A stretch of 64,000 nt of DNA from Adiantum capillus-veneris (GCA_014529385.2 CM043953.1:75959372-76023371), one strand, 5' to 3'. Counted from the first letter of the stretch, positions 9,842-21,173 are shown. Numbers and translations: made by a program. Notes: generated by a model from the sequence alone, not told the origin.

Positions 9842-11320
9842 TGTCACCAGTGTGTGACTACTATCTATCCTTTTTGTTGATTTCTTTCTTATTATCTATT
9901 TACTTTCACTTTTTGGAAACACCCCTCGGGAAATCTAACTGCCCTGCATTGCATAGCTAGTGTGGAACTGTCCAGAGGGAGTCCAGGCCTGAGAGCAAGA
10001 GAGCACTAAGGTTGGACAAGGACTATGGTTAGCCAAGTGGGGTCATTGACTAGCCAAAGTGGAATCCTTTGGTACAGAGGCTACATTTCAGTTCTGGATG
10101 TGGCCGCAGTGTACAAAGAGGGTCGGATGACCTAGAAAGATACAATGGCAACATCTCCTAAAATTTAGGGAACTGCTATTTTGGGACCTGAAAATGTGTT
10201 GACGTCATTACCTCCGGAATGACAAGGGGAACATTTTCTTACTCTACCGTGAAGTCAACTGGGCAACCGGTTGGGATATTTTTAGGCGGCAACCCCGAAA
10301 CGGGAAAATGCTTGTAAATGTGCCAAGTGGCACCTTCTGGTGCACTTGCCTCATGCAACAAGAAGTGGCGCTGAATTTGAAGGAGAGAGAGCCTCATTTT
10401 CAGATTTTGTCACAGGTTAAGAGCTATGGAGTGCTTGCTTTCCCTCCTATGTACAGTGCGGTGCCAGGAGTGATGCCCTGCACGCTACGCATTGCCCTCT
10501 CTCTCCCCTTTGGCAGTATGTTATGCCCCTCTAGTGGGCTCTTCATTTGACCAATGTACAGTTGTGTGGGTTCATGCGCGATTGCCGAGGCAAGAGCCTC
10601 TTGCACAGGTACTGGATTAGCTAGCGGCTAATCCCCCCCCGCAGGTACACGTGAATTCGGAGAGGTTTCACGCCAGAAATCTCGTTCGATTCAAAGGGCA
10701 AGTAGCCCTGCAGGTGCGGGAGCTCGAGGGCTTGCTACGGATGCGACCGGCACGTGAAACGGAGCCTGAAACAGTGAATTACAGCCTGCTGTGTATTTTT
10801 GCAGGTTTAGGGTTTTGGCCCTAAACGGACCCTAATACCCCCAGGAGGTTCGGGGACGCAAGGGGACCGCTGTACAGGTGATCTGGCACATTTTCAGGGC
10901 TGAAAACAGAGAATTCAGCGTGCTGCAGATCCTCGCCAGGTTTTGCAAAGTGCCCGTATGCGTCGGGAAAGTCAGTCAATGCGTGGGAATACTGACTGTG
11001 AAGGGTTCTAGTACAGTTATGCTGCCGAAATCGGGCTGGAACAGTGGAAATTCAGCCGAGTTTGTGCGGGGCAGCTTGTAGGGAACCACAGCGTTTATTC
11101 CCTCTTTTGAACAATAAAGAAATACCGAAAGGGGCGCCTAAGTTAGGGGCCAATCTTGTGTCGGTCTACTCATACAGGTGCAATCTAGCAGCCTGTATCC
11201 CTCTCCCCTTTGTTGTGTCTTGAAAGTACAGGTAAAATAGACGACTAATAATGGGTGAAAGCTAAATCAAGGTTTGAAGTAAAGTCTACCGCCCTTTTTG
11301 GATTGAACAGGCCGGTTTCA
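9842..11320 (+). repeat. Element C 3' LTR
   Basis: Starts TGTCACCAGTGTGTGACT and ends CCGGTTTCA. It is nearly identical to 2633-4096 and is followed by the TSD GTGTC. Confidence 0.95.
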
Positions 11321-11325
11321 GTGTC
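11321..11325. repeat. TSD GTGTC of element C (right copy)
   Basis: A perfect match to 2628-2632. After it the interrupted B-type LTR continues with CGTGGACAAGC, the order seen unbroken in the H LTRs. Confidence 0.95.
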
Positions 11326-12783
11326 CGTGGACAAGCTACAACATGATCAGGGTTCAGTTCAGTCCAGTCAGTCTAGATTAGAGGTGATCTGGCACTTTTG
11401 TGAGTCTATTCGTAGACTGTGCATGCCCAGTCACTTAGTGTAGATGCATATCCTCTGGTTGCACACAGCATGATCATCAGTATTCCCATAAGAATCCATC
11501 AGGGGAATTTTCCAATGCATTTAGCCTATTTTACCTATTTTTGGCATTTTTCACTTATTACTTTAAGTGACTTTCCAACAAAAGTAGGTAGGGCAATTTG
11601 GGTAAGAAAATATATAAGCAAACCAAAGCTAGCACTAAATGGCAGAAGAGGCAACAGGAGGCAAGCTCAGCATGCAACTTCTCAGCAAGACCAAGCCTTG
11701 GTGGACCTTTCCTCCAAGCAGCAGATTCCCCCCCATTGCCTAGCGTTTTCAACAAGAACCATCGCCATACACCTTCCCTCCATTAGCGTTTTTGGCATCA
11801 GATCCTCCCGCAAGCAAATCACAGCACCTAGTGTTTTAGAAGTACAACAGCTACCGTTTTTGGACCAGCTTCCCTAGCGTTTTTGGGAACTTCAGCCTCT
11901 AGCGTTTTTGGTCCCAATTTCAGCCTTTGCAGATTCAGCATGCAGCGATTTTCAGCATTAGAAGAGCAGCAAGATCAGCCCTAAAGGGGTAGCAGATTCA
12001 GCCTTAAAGAACCTCAGTTTCAGCCTAAAGAAACCTCAGTTTTCAGCCCTAAACCTGCTGATTTTCAGCGTCAAAGACCCCCAGAATTCAGCCCTAGCGT
12101 TTTTTATTTGCAGACCACCCTCAGCGTTTTTGCAAATCTTCGCGACGGAATCAGCCATAGACTCAGCGTTTTCAGTTTTCAGTTTTCAGCCTTTAGCACT
12201 CGCAGATCAAGTCCCAAACCTCGCAGATCTCACCTTCCCGCAGCAATTCCTCACCGCATGGTCAGTTTCCACAAGGTTTATAGTTTTAGCCCGGAAAACG
12301 CAGCTTTCAGCATCTGCGTTTTCAGCGCGTCGTCGTACCGTCGTCATCGACATAGAGTCAGAATTCAGCAGATAGAAGATTTGTAGATTTCAGCCCATAG
12401 CGTTTTTGGACAGCAGATAAAAGATTGCAGATTTCAGCCCTTAGGTCGGTCTCGTCGTCATCACCGACATAGCCTAGACTTGCATCAGTCTCATGCATAC
12501 CGTTTGTATCAGTTTGTGCAATCATAAGTAGATCACTCTCGCCGACGAGAGTGGGGCCTTCGGAGGAGGGTTTTACAACGTCTCTGGTGTCTCTCTCTTC
12601 TCTCTCTATCTCTCAGTCTCATACACTTGCACGCACAATGTCCATTCACTTTGTTTGTGATCATAGCATGCTCTCATTAAGAACGAAAGGCTCTACCTTC
12701 CATAAGAACAAAAGGAGCCTTGAGCACAGTTCGGAGCACTCATCTTGAGCAAAGCGCAAACATTCATTCCGCTACACCTAACA
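11326..12783 (+). repeat. B-type solo LTR, main part
   Basis: Continues the LTR begun at 2603 and ends CTACACCTAACA, followed by the TSD GAGAA. A TATA-like ATATATAAG lies at about 11608-11618. Downstream, between about 11740 and 12410, a dozen or more copies of AGCGTTTT or close variants occur, often as CTAGCGTTTTTGG. A CT-rich stretch follows near 12585-12620. No internal region flanks this copy, so it is a solo LTR produced by LTR-LTR recombination and later split by C. The total without C is about 1.49 kb. Confidence 0.9.
11611..11618 (+). promoter_or_regulatory. TATA box of the B-type LTR
   Basis: TATATAAG stands just upstream of the AGCGTTTT-rich stretch. The same arrangement recurs in the H LTRs (TATATATAAA on the minus strand near 51648 and a similar site near 54880) and in the B 3' LTR (TTTTATAAG near 55833). 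Confidence 0.65.
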
Positions 12784-14604
12784 GAGAATCTCCTTGGTCT
12801 CTTCCACTTCAAGTTGCTCCTCAGGCTCCCTTGTCCACTGGCACCTCACCTATGAAAGGTTTCAACAGACTCAGATGAAATGCATTGTGAATCTTCCAAG
12901 TATCCAGCAACTTTAATTTGAAGGATACATCATTGATCTTCTCTTTAATCTAGAAAGGGCCATAGTATCACATACTTAGCTTTTAAAAAAGCCGCTCCTT
13001 ACCCTTTCGTTTCTGTAGGCGTGCCTTCTCAAACCGTAAACGCACCCAATCATTCTCCTTCAACTGCAAGTCACGTCGATGCTTGTTCGTTGTCTTCTTA
13101 TGCCGTGCTTGAGACTTCTCAACAGCCTCGCGCACCTTAGCAAAAGCAATAACCAAATCCCGAGTGTACTGATCTGCTTCAAAAATCTTATTTTTGGTTC
13201 TTAGAAAAGATGAAACCTGCTCAGCACCCTCGATTACCTCATATCGTGCCTTCCCCGTAGACGTATGAACAGTGTTGTTGTAGGTAATCTCCACCAAGGG
13301 CAAATCCTTTTCCCATTGAACCTTTTGGTCCAAAATATATGATTTCAATAAGTCCAAAACGACTGGATTGGCTATCTCAGATTGCCCGTCAGTCTGTGGG
13401 TGGAATGAGAATGAGAACTGTAACCGTGTGCCAATGTTTGCCCTCCAAAACAAACTCATGAATTGGGGATCTCTTTCTGAAACAATCGAGTGAGACATAC
13501 GATGTAATCAAAAAATCTGCGAGACAAACAGTTTCGCCAAATGATCGGGCCTAACTGTCTTCTTTACCAGAATGAAGTGAGCTTGCTTACTAAATTTGTC
13601 GATGACCGTCCAAATGCCATCATGCCCACTCTGAGTCTTGGGTAAGTAAAAAATAAGTCCATTGCTATGCTTTCCCATGGTCGGGTAGGTATGGGTAGAG
13701 GCCGTAGAAGACCTTTTGGCATACTAAACAGCTGCGAACAAACTCGTCCACATCCTTTTTGAGCCTCGGCCAATAGAAGTAACACTCCACACCCTTCAAG
13801 GTGGTGTCTATGCCGCGGTGACTCAAGAAAGGTGGGCAGTGGCACTTTGTCATAACCTTTTCCCTCAACGGTTGTGTAACACACAATATCGTTTTCTAAA
13901 TCATAGAGGCTTCCCGTATAGAATAGCTTGGAACTGTCTCCCCACTCTATAATCGACCAAAGATGTTTGCAAAATCAAGATCCGTGGCGTACTGACCTAT
14001 GATATCCGCAAAGCTTCTATGATGAATAAGAAATAGCCAAAACCAATGGCTTGCGAGACAACGCGTCTGCCACCAAATTCTTTTGTCCCTGAACATGGAC
14101 AATCTGGAGGTAAAACTATGATAGAATATTAGCCCACCGCATCTCCTTTTCCAAAAGTTGCTTCTGAGATAAGAAGTAGTGCAAACTCTGACGATCGGTG
14201 AACACAGTAAAATCCGCTCCGAGCAGAAAATGTCGCCATCGTGTAAGAGCATGAATAACTGCCAAAATCTCTTTCTCATAAATCTGTGCAACTCGTAGGA
14301 CGTGAGAACATCCTGCTCTCGTAAGCTATAACATGGCCCTCCTACATCAAGACTACTCCCAAACTACGACTACAAGCATCACGGTAAACCTCAAAGGGCT
14401 ATTGTGAGTCTGGAAAAACCAACACGGGACCCGTTGTCAACTTTTCCTTGAGAGTTCGAAAGGCTGCAATTTTTGACGGTCTCCAAGAAAAAGGAACTCC
14501 TTTGTGAGTCAACACGTGCAATGGAGAAGCTATCTCCTCAAACTTTCGAATGAACAGTCGATAATAAGATCACAAACCCAAAAAGCTTCGAACTTCATGT
14601 ACAT
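12784..14604 (-). pseudogene. Element D: RNase H, integrase and pre-chromodomain part of gypsy pol
   Basis: Read from right to left on the minus strand: the end of the reverse transcriptase (KNVHEVRSFLGL near 14600), RNase H (14500-13950, with EGHVIAYES and a degraded DHRQ-like box), the integrase HHCC region (CHCPPFLSHRGIDTTLKGVE, near 13850-13750), the core (SERDPQFMSLFW and FHPQTDGQSEIAN near 13480-13370), and the linker ending QLEVEETKEIL at 12784. Several frameshifts and stops interrupt it. It joins in sense to the chromodomain at 2602 across the solo LTR. D belongs to the same group as E, A2 and G. Confidence 0.88.
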
Positions 14605-14745
14605 TTTTTCTCGAGAAAAAGATCCTTCCATAAGTTGATAAAATTGTCCATAGGGCTACAACCACCTCTACTAGAGAGGGCAACATCAACAACAAGGGAA
14701 GACTCTCCCAATGAGAAAACAAAATATGTACAATGGGGCTAAATC
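14605..14745 (-). mobile_element. LINE-3, 3' UTR end
   Basis: Reverse complement of the 3' UTR of the 23.4-28.6 kb LINE (shared minus-strand words GGAGAGTCT, TTGTAGCCCTATGG, GGATCTTTTTCTCG). Its A/T-rich 3' end abuts the D reverse transcriptase at 14604, so the LINE inserted into D. It is interrupted at 14745 by solo LTR S. Confidence 0.82.
14741..14745. repeat. TSD of solo LTR S (AAATC / AAATT)
   Basis: AAATC precedes the LTR and AAATT follows it at 15479-15483: four of five bases match. The LINE sequence is continuous when the LTR and one copy are removed. Confidence 0.75.
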
Positions 14746-15478
14746 TGTCACAAACTGCTGACGTGTCAAAGCCACTGAAGAACGGAACCAACTTGCAGGT
14801 CCCAGCCAAGGGGCCTAAACCCTAGAAGCAACAGAAGAAGTTGAAGTTCTCATCAACTTACAGATCTTCGCCGAGTGGTTCTATTCTTATAGAAGTTACC
14901 GCCAACTTATGGGACCCCATTCGATGGGGCCCAAGTGATCAAAAGAGAATAAATAAAGCACAACCCACACGCACAGGAGGACTTGCGTATTCAGCTGATA
15001 ACGTGGCAGGAGGCTGTACGGACGCCCGTATTTTTTATGTTGACTTGCTGACGTTGCAGTCTGTACGGATTTCAGAGTTTCACACTGACTATGCTGTGTA
15101 GCAGCCTGTACGAATTTTCGTGATTTACGTTGGCTGATTTTCAATGCCAACTTTTGGGCCAATTGCATTTTAGTTTCAAGCTTTTCATGTAAACTGCTTT
15201 TCAAGGCCAAGGGCCTTTAAATAAGTGCAGAAGGCTCGGTCTCTAGCACGCTTCGATGAGAAGGTGCAGAGCCTGAGTACTGGCATTGTATTGAGTTCAA
15301 GTAATATAAAGAAATACCGAAAGGGGCTCCAAGGTTTGGGGCCAATACTCTCTGGGATAGAATTCCACTACTCCATGTCGCGTGTACTCTCTCTCTTTCA
15401 GTTTCAGTTTTTATTGAAGTGCTAAAAGTCTATTCAGTCTGTTCTTTTCTATTGGCACGTGGTGCCTGTCTTGTGACA
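14746..15478 (+). repeat. Solo LTR S
   Basis: Starts TGTCACAAACTG and ends TTGTGACA, so its outermost 8 bp are inverted repeats. It has a TTTAAATAAG TATA-like box near 15217 and ATAAAGAAATACCGAAAGGGG at about 15305, the motif shared with other LTRs here. No gag, pol or second LTR flanks it, and it splits one LINE copy, hence a solo LTR of 733 bp. Confidence 0.82.
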
Positions 15479-15483
15479 AAATT

Positions 15484-15897
15484 ACGAGATGGAAGAAGGA
15501 AAGAGCCACACAGGTGGACGGTAGTGTCATCTGAATACACCCTCGACCATGGTGAAGAAAGGCACTGGGTGCCAGAGTCGCAAGAAAGCCTCTCTGCGCT
15601 CCTGCATGCGATCGGAGTTGCCTTGGAGTCTCTCAAACTGACCCCTCACAGTGTCAATCAGCTCCAACAAGAAATCATGAACAGTCTCTGCCGGTGGGAC
15701 AGGGCGAGCCTCAAAGATGTGGAAGCAGTGGGCCCGCCAAATGAACCAGAGTGTCAAGCCACAGACGAGCTCCCAACACACCTTCCTCTCACTACACCAC
15801 TCCTTGGGGGTAAGCTCTGTGGCCAGCTGAAGTGTAGGTCGACCCCCCTGGATCACTATCATCCTGTTGGTGGAGGCCAGCTCAAAATGGAGCGCAG
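15484..15897 (-). pseudogene. LINE-3 ORF2 C-terminal remnant
   Basis: The minus-strand frame reads MIVIQGGRPTLQLATELTP, CWELVCGLTLWFIWRAHC, then FEARPVPPAETV. This is the region after the zinc finger of the LINE at 23414-28580, whose copy reads CWELISGLTLWFI near 28145. It is more intact here, since the stop after WFI in the other copy is TGG in this one. The 5' side is cut at 15897 by the A2 LTR. The C-terminal function in LINEs is not well defined; the upstream enzyme domains are absent. Confidence 0.8.
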
Positions 15898-16520
15898 TGT
15901 AACAGACTTGGACACCCCAAGTCAAGAATCTACCACGACACAACATGAATTCACTTCAAAACAGTTTACAATTTGATTTGACACTGGCCCGACGGAGTTC
16001 CGTGCCTAGAGATATTGCCCCCAAAGACCGGCAGCCCTTTTAGTATTTCTTTTTGTATTAATCTGTTGCACAAAGTACACTGAGTGTTTGGGACTCACTC
16101 TCAGACTCTGCATCCAGATGCTTTGAGAAGTGAGAGCCCAACAACACTTATAAAGAGATTACAAGGGATGCCAAAAGCAGAGCCCCAAAAGCTGCCAATT
16201 AAAAGCATTTAAAAATAAAGCAGAGCTTTCAAAAGCTTCTAAAATAAAGCAATTTCTCTTCCAGCCTTGCTTAACAATTAAAGCAATTTATCTAAAGCTT
16301 TTCTCTCATGCTTTAGCGTAGAACTAAGCTGCTGTTTTTCTCCAGCGCAAAACGCGGAATTCCGTACAGCATGCCACATCAGCAATTTTCCATGTTTTCC
16401 GTTGCAATTTGCGGGCTTGCCACGTCAGCATTTCAGCGGGAGTCCGTACACTACAGGCTGTTTTCAACAGGAGGGTGGGTGTGTGTGTGTACTGGGCAGC
16501 CACGTCACCAGTTTGTGACA
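15898..16520 (-). repeat. Element A2 3' LTR
   Basis: Minus-strand start TGTCACAAACTGGTGACGTG (16520) and end GTCTGTTACA (15898). The shared LTR motif reads AAATACTAAAAGGGCTGCC at about 16030-16055. The LTR ends match those of E and G. Confidence 0.9.
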
Positions 16521-16534
16521 TACCCCCCTCTTGA
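16521..16534 (-). other. Polypurine tract of A2
   Basis: Minus-strand TCAAGAGGGGGGTA lies directly before the LTR start. Confidence 0.88.
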
Positions 16535-17160
16535 AAGCATTGTAATCGCCCTCGATTACGCCTGCAAAACAGACAGAGGTCATAAATTGTCTTAGCAGAC
16601 ACTGACTATTAGTGCCGACGCACTAGGAACGCACATCTAGCACATGTACCAATAGACAGTCACATCACACGACATCACAGGACATCACTTGACATCACAG
16701 GACATAACATGACAAATCACATTCAACATTCATTCGGATCTTAGAACATGATTTATTGGCAATGCAATAAGCAATCGCATCAAGATCCACTCAGGACCTC
16801 ATAGATGCCCGATTGACTAATCCCTATTGCAACCATGTCTATCGAGATCATTCATACCAAAATGTTGTAGTCATTTCGTCTTTCAGTTCCTGCACTTAAA
16901 CAAGTCAAGAACAAATCAGTTTTATATTTTCCGGAATTCCATTTCATAAAGTCATACAGCAGAATACTGTCAGCTCTCAGTATCCCTGAAGCTCAAAGAG
17001 ACATCGGTGACTCTAGTATGCAAAAATCGAGGCAGCTGTTGACAAGGAGTGGAGTAATTCCCCTCTTGTGCATACCCAGTGCACCAGATATCCGGCCAAG
17101 CTGAATTTGGGTATCCATTTGGAATAGACTATGCTAAACCAAAAGCTTCAAGGTAAAGTT
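16535..17160 (-). other. A2 3' spacer, non-coding
   Basis: No gene. The spacer is shared with E (21187-21734) and G (34705-35272) and includes several GACATCAC units near 16665-16710. Its conservation between copies suggests an element-specific 3' UTR. Confidence 0.7.
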
Positions 17161-18927
17161 TCACAATCTGAGAAGTATCTGCTAGGTCCTCCTCCTACAT
17201 CCACTTCGCATCCAATGTAGGATAGTTCTTGAATTTAACCAAGAACCACCTTCTCAATTTACCCTTAATCTTTCTGTCCTTATGTGCCAATATCTGTTCT
17301 AGAGCAAGGATCTCCTCGTTTCTTCCACTTCGGGTTGCTCATCAAGCTCCCCGTCTTCACGCGCATCACCTTTAAAAGGCTTTTAGAGATTCACGTAAAA
17401 TGCATTGTGAATCCTCTAAGTATCGGGCAGCCTCAGTCGGAAGGAGACATCATTGATCTTTTTGGAGGTTTGGAAAGGTTTGTAGTATCGCATACTAAGC
17501 TTTGGAAAAAGCCTCTCCTTTCTCTTTTTCTTTCTCAGGCATGCCTTCTCAAAACGTAAGAGCACACAATCATTCTCCTTCAATTTCAAATTGTGACGAT
17601 GACAATCAGCTACCTTTTTCTGTCTTTCTTGAGATTTCTACAAAGCCTCGCAGACCTTGGCAAAAGCCGTGTCCAAGTCGCACGTGTACTCATCGGCTTC
17701 AAAATAAGATCTTTCATGCTTAGGAAGGGTGGAACCTTCGGAGCACCTTCAATAATCTCAAATAGCGCCTTCCACGTCAAAGAGTAGGCAAATTCCACCA
17801 AAGGTAAGTACTTTTCCCATTGAGTCTTCTGACCCGAGATGTAAGACTTCAATAAATCTAGTACCACTGAATTAGCAATCTCAGATTGCCCGTCAGTCTA
17901 CGGGTGGAAAGATGACGAAAACTGCAACCGCGTGTCAATGTTCTCCCAAATTGCCTTCCAAAACAAACTCGTGAATCTGGGGTCCCTATCGGAGACAATC
18001 GTCCCGGGAATGCTATGTAATCTGAAGATCTGGGTCACAAAGAGTCTCGCTAAGTGATCCGGCTTGACTGCTTTCTTCATTGGAATGAAATGAGCCTGCT
18101 TGCTAAATCTGTCAATAACAGTCCAGATACCATCGTGACCACTCTGTGTTCTCAGGAGATCAAAAATGAATTCCATTGCAATACTTTCCTAGGGGCGGGT
18201 GGGTATGGGCAAAGGCTGTAACAATCCCTGTGTCTTATGCTTGTCAAACTTGACCTTCTGGCATACCAAGCAATTGCGCACATACTCGTCCACATCCTTC
18301 TTCAGTCTCGGCCAAAAGAAGTATCTCTCTACCCCTTTCAAGGTGGTAGCAATGCCACAATGACCCGTAAAAGGTGGACAATGGCATTCGGTCATAACCT
18401 TTTCCCTCAACGGCTGTGTAACACACAACATGGTTTTCCTCATCAAGTAGCCATCCCGAATGGAATATCCCGCTATTGTCTCCCCATCCCTTATCCGTGT
18501 GAAAATAGCTACAAACTCCATATCTATGGCATACTGATCGACCATATCCTCGAAGCTCCTATGATGTATCGCGGAAATAGCCAGAACCAACGTCTTCCGA
18601 GACAAAGCATCTGCCACCAAATTCTTCTGTCCTTGCACATGGACAATCCGGAAGTGAAACTGTGACAAGATGTTCGCCCACCGCATCTGCTTTTCCAATA
18701 GCTGCTTCTGTGACAAGAAGTAGCGTAAACTCTAATGGTCTGTAAAGACAGTAAAATCCGCTCCGAGTAGGTAATGCCGCCATTGAGTAAGAGCATGGAT
18801 AACCGCCAAAAGCTCTTTTTCATAAATATGTGCTGTCAATTCCAGTCTTGAGAACTCTCGTAGGCAATGACATGGCCTTCTTGCATTAAGACCGCACCCA
18901 GACTACGACCACAAGCATCACAATATA
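17161..18927 (-). pseudogene. A2 pol: RNase H, integrase, chromodomain
   Basis: In minus sense: RNase H ([18 protein letters not shown] near 18920, RWANILSQFHFRIVHVQGQ near 18690), integrase HHCC (ECHCPPFTGHCGI, VRNCLVCQKVKFDKH, about 18390-18240), integrase core (MEFIFDLLRTQSG, SDRDPRFTSLFWK, then SSFHP near 17900 with an in-frame stop before DGQSEIAN), the GPY-type module, and a chromodomain near 17350-17170 with a TAG after DAKWM. Each block is recognisable but frames change repeatedly. It belongs to the E/G family. Confidence 0.88.
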
Positions 18928-20645
18928 TGCGCGAAGAAAGAAAGGGAGCCTTGGATCGCGAGCGTGAGCAAGCGCACTTGGTGGCCGAGGAAAAAAAGGC
19001 AATCTTGGATCGCGAGCGCAAAGAAAGAAAGGTTATCCTTGAAGTGTGAGCGCGAGCAAGCATGCTTTGTGGCCGAAGACAAACGAGCGGCCTTGGAGTT
19101 AGAGCGTGAGGCACAGAGAGACCAACACATGCAAGAGTTGGTCCTACAGGTACTCACCTCGAAGTCAAACTCTTCTAGCCAATCTTCCTCTAATCCTTCA
19201 CAAAAGAACTCACAAAATGAATCTAAGGGCAAAGCTAAAACACGCTAAACCTCAGCTAACCTAGATGAAAAAGCCGCAAAAGGAATTATAGGAGGATACA
19301 TAACAACAAAAGAACAAGTCATTTATGCTAAGGAAGGTTGTTGTAATCAATGTCACGTAAAGGGTCACATTAAAGCGACTTGTCCTAAGACAACCCCACG
19401 TAAAGAACCCAAAGCACCAACAGCTACCACAAGCACTTTAATGAACCAATCTGAATCTTCACATGTTTCTGACACACACATTGATGAGTCTCTCTTTAAG
19501 TGTTATGGTCATGTGAAGAGTCAGTGTTTTGTCAAATTGTTTGCTTCAGGCAATATGCATGATGTGATAAGTGCCTCTCTTGTAGAGAGAGTCCGCCTAG
19601 AGGTTAGTCAAACATCTCCTCTCGAGGTGTCGGGCTTTGCTTCCAGTATGGACTCTCTCATTACGTAAGAGTGCCTTGATGTGTTATTTACGGTTCACTA
19701 AGCTGCTCGATAGAAAATTTGTTGTGTCTCCTCTCTCAAATGTGATATGCTTTTGCGCATTAGATGGTTTCGTGAGCATAACCCTCTCATTGATTGGGCG
19801 AACAATACTCACTCTAAATGCCAAAAGTGACTCTCCCATGATCATTCGTAGTGAGGAGGGTCTGCATTCTTTGCCTCTCATTTCTTATGTGCAGGAGAAG
19901 AGGAGCACAAGTGGCATACATCTATGCCTCTCCAGTTACCCAGAGCATTCAGGTTCCGGACAGGTATTCAGCTTTGTTTACCAAGTTAAAGCATCTCTTT
20001 TTGTAGGATGATCTTCCACCCCATCTCCCACCCGAGCGGCCAAAGGACCATCACATCGAACTTACAGAGGAGACACAGCCAGTCAGTAAGGCTCCCTACC
20101 GTTTGAACAAGACTTAGGAAGACGAGTCAGAGCGGCAACTCACGGAGTTGGTGGCCAGAGGATTCATACGTCCTAGTGTAAGTCCTTTTGTTGCTCCTCT
20201 TTTGTTTTTCCGCAAGAAGGATGGTTCGTCTCGTTTGTGTGTTGATTACAGGGCATTGAACAAAATGACCGTCAAGAACAAGTTTCCGATGACTCGCATT
20301 GAGTATATTCTCGATAGGCTCAATGGGGCAAAGATTTTTAGTAAGGTCGATCTCAAAAGTGGATACCATCAGGTAAGGGTATTCAAAGGCGACATCTACA
20401 AGACCTCTTTTCGCACGGAGCGAGGGCAATGGAAGTATGTGGTTATGCCTTTGGGATTGACAAGTGTTGTGGGTACATTTAACCGTCTCATGGTAGGCTG
20501 TTTTGGCGATATGGTTAATGTATGTGTGTTCATCTTTCTTGATGATATTCTCATTTTTTTTGCATCGTGGGAACAACATGAAAAGGATGTCGAAAGGGTA
20601 TTAGCTCGTTTGGATGAGTGCCACTTGTACATTGCAGCTAAGAAA
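18928..20645 (+). pseudogene. Element B part 1: Gag coiled coil, zinc knuckle, protease, RT
   Basis: The plus strand begins within a charged Gag region of degenerate repeats (ALDREREQAHLVAEEKKA, then a frameshift near 19045, then ACFVAEDKRAALELE), predicted coiled coil. A CCHC zinc knuckle follows at 19342-19383 (CNQCHVKGHIKATC). A protease-like stretch (FASGNMHDVISASLVE) lies near 19545-19590. The reverse transcriptase starts near 20150 (RKKDGSSRLCVDYRALNK, FSKVDLKSGYHQV, FIFLDDILIF with the DD pair at about 20538) and stops at AAKK where E is inserted. The Gag start and 5' LTR are lost at the A2 junction. Confidence 0.88.
20641..20645. repeat. TSD AGAAA of element E (left copy)
   Basis: AGAAA precedes the left E LTR. 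Its reverse complement TTTCT lies just left of the other E LTR (29795-29799), as expected if that side was inverted after insertion. Confidence 0.85.
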
Positions 20646-21173
20646 TGTAACAGACTAGGACAAGACAACAAAACAGTTCACAAAGACTGGCGCCGCGTTC
20701 GGTATTTCTTTTTGTATTAATCTGTGTTCAAAGTACAAGAGTGTAGGCAGGCGCTCACACTCAGACTCTGCATCCAGATGCTCTGAGTTATGAGGCCTTG
20801 CCTGCTTATTTAAAGAATACAAGGGATGCCAAAAGCAGAGCCCCAAAAGCTGAAAATCAAAAGCCTAAAAATAAAGCAAAGGCTCTTTCTCTTACAAGCT
20901 CTCTTGAGCCAATAGAAAAATAAAGCAAAAGCTTCTCTCTCTCAGTTCTTGCGTGGGAAAAAACGTCGCCCAAAAGCTGTCCCAATTTTCCACAATCAGC
21001 GCCGCTTTTTGCGGGCGTTTGTACTAATGCCACGTGGAAGGTTTTCCGCAAATGTCGGAACTGCCGTACGGCCAGCTACGTCAGCTTTTCCAGTCTTTTC
21101 CATTTTAGCCTACTTTTCCCCGAGACTAAAGTGTATAGGTGTACACTGGCTGCCACGTCACCAATTTGTGACA
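20646..21173 (-). repeat. Element E 3' LTR
   Basis: Minus-strand start TGTCACAAATTGGTGACGTG and end GTCTGTTACA. By eye it matches 29800-30340, which lies in the opposite orientation. Confidence 0.9.

Larger units (their letters stand above)
2633..11320 (+). mobile_element. Element C: full-length Ty3/gypsy chromodomain retrotransposon
   Basis: An 8.7 kb element with two long LTRs (about 1.46 and 1.48 kb), a primer-site candidate right after the 5' LTR, one Gag-Pol frame (4205-9268), a polypurine tract before the 3' LTR and a perfect 5-bp TSD. Domain order is Gag, CCHC, protease, reverse transcriptase, RNase H, integrase, chromodomain, which identifies a chromovirus lineage of Metaviridae-type retrotransposons. 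By eye the LTRs differ at roughly two dozen sites plus two indels, so this is one of the younger insertions. It sits inside a B-type solo LTR, itself inside D. Four in-frame stops mean it is no longer autonomous. Confidence 0.96.
15898..18927 (-). mobile_element. Element A2: truncated minus-strand gypsy (3' LTR to RNase H)
   Basis: In minus sense: RNase H, integrase, chromodomain, a non-coding spacer, polypurine tract and 3' LTR. The 5' half (RT, protease, Gag, PBS, 5' LTR) is missing. The sequence breaks inside RNase H after position 18927, where it is fused head to head with the gag region of B. The left LTR end abuts LINE-3 sequence. Confidence 0.9.

Noticed and set aside
11419-12386. Plus-strand open frames of up to 152 codons in the B-type LTR
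   Set aside because: They are translations of the AGCGTTTT-rich LTR, not conserved in frame between LTR copies.
15419-15976. 185-codon plus-strand open frame
   Set aside because: It is the reverse shadow of the LINE-3 ORF2 remnant and runs into the A2 LTR.
16665-16715. CRISPR-like short repeats (GACATCAC units)
   Set aside because: Units are 8-10 bp without spacers, part of the gypsy 3' spacer shared with E and G, in plant DNA.
18867-18927. Start of the B Gag frame at 18867
   Set aside because: This part is A2 RNase H sequence in reverse; B begins only after about 18928.
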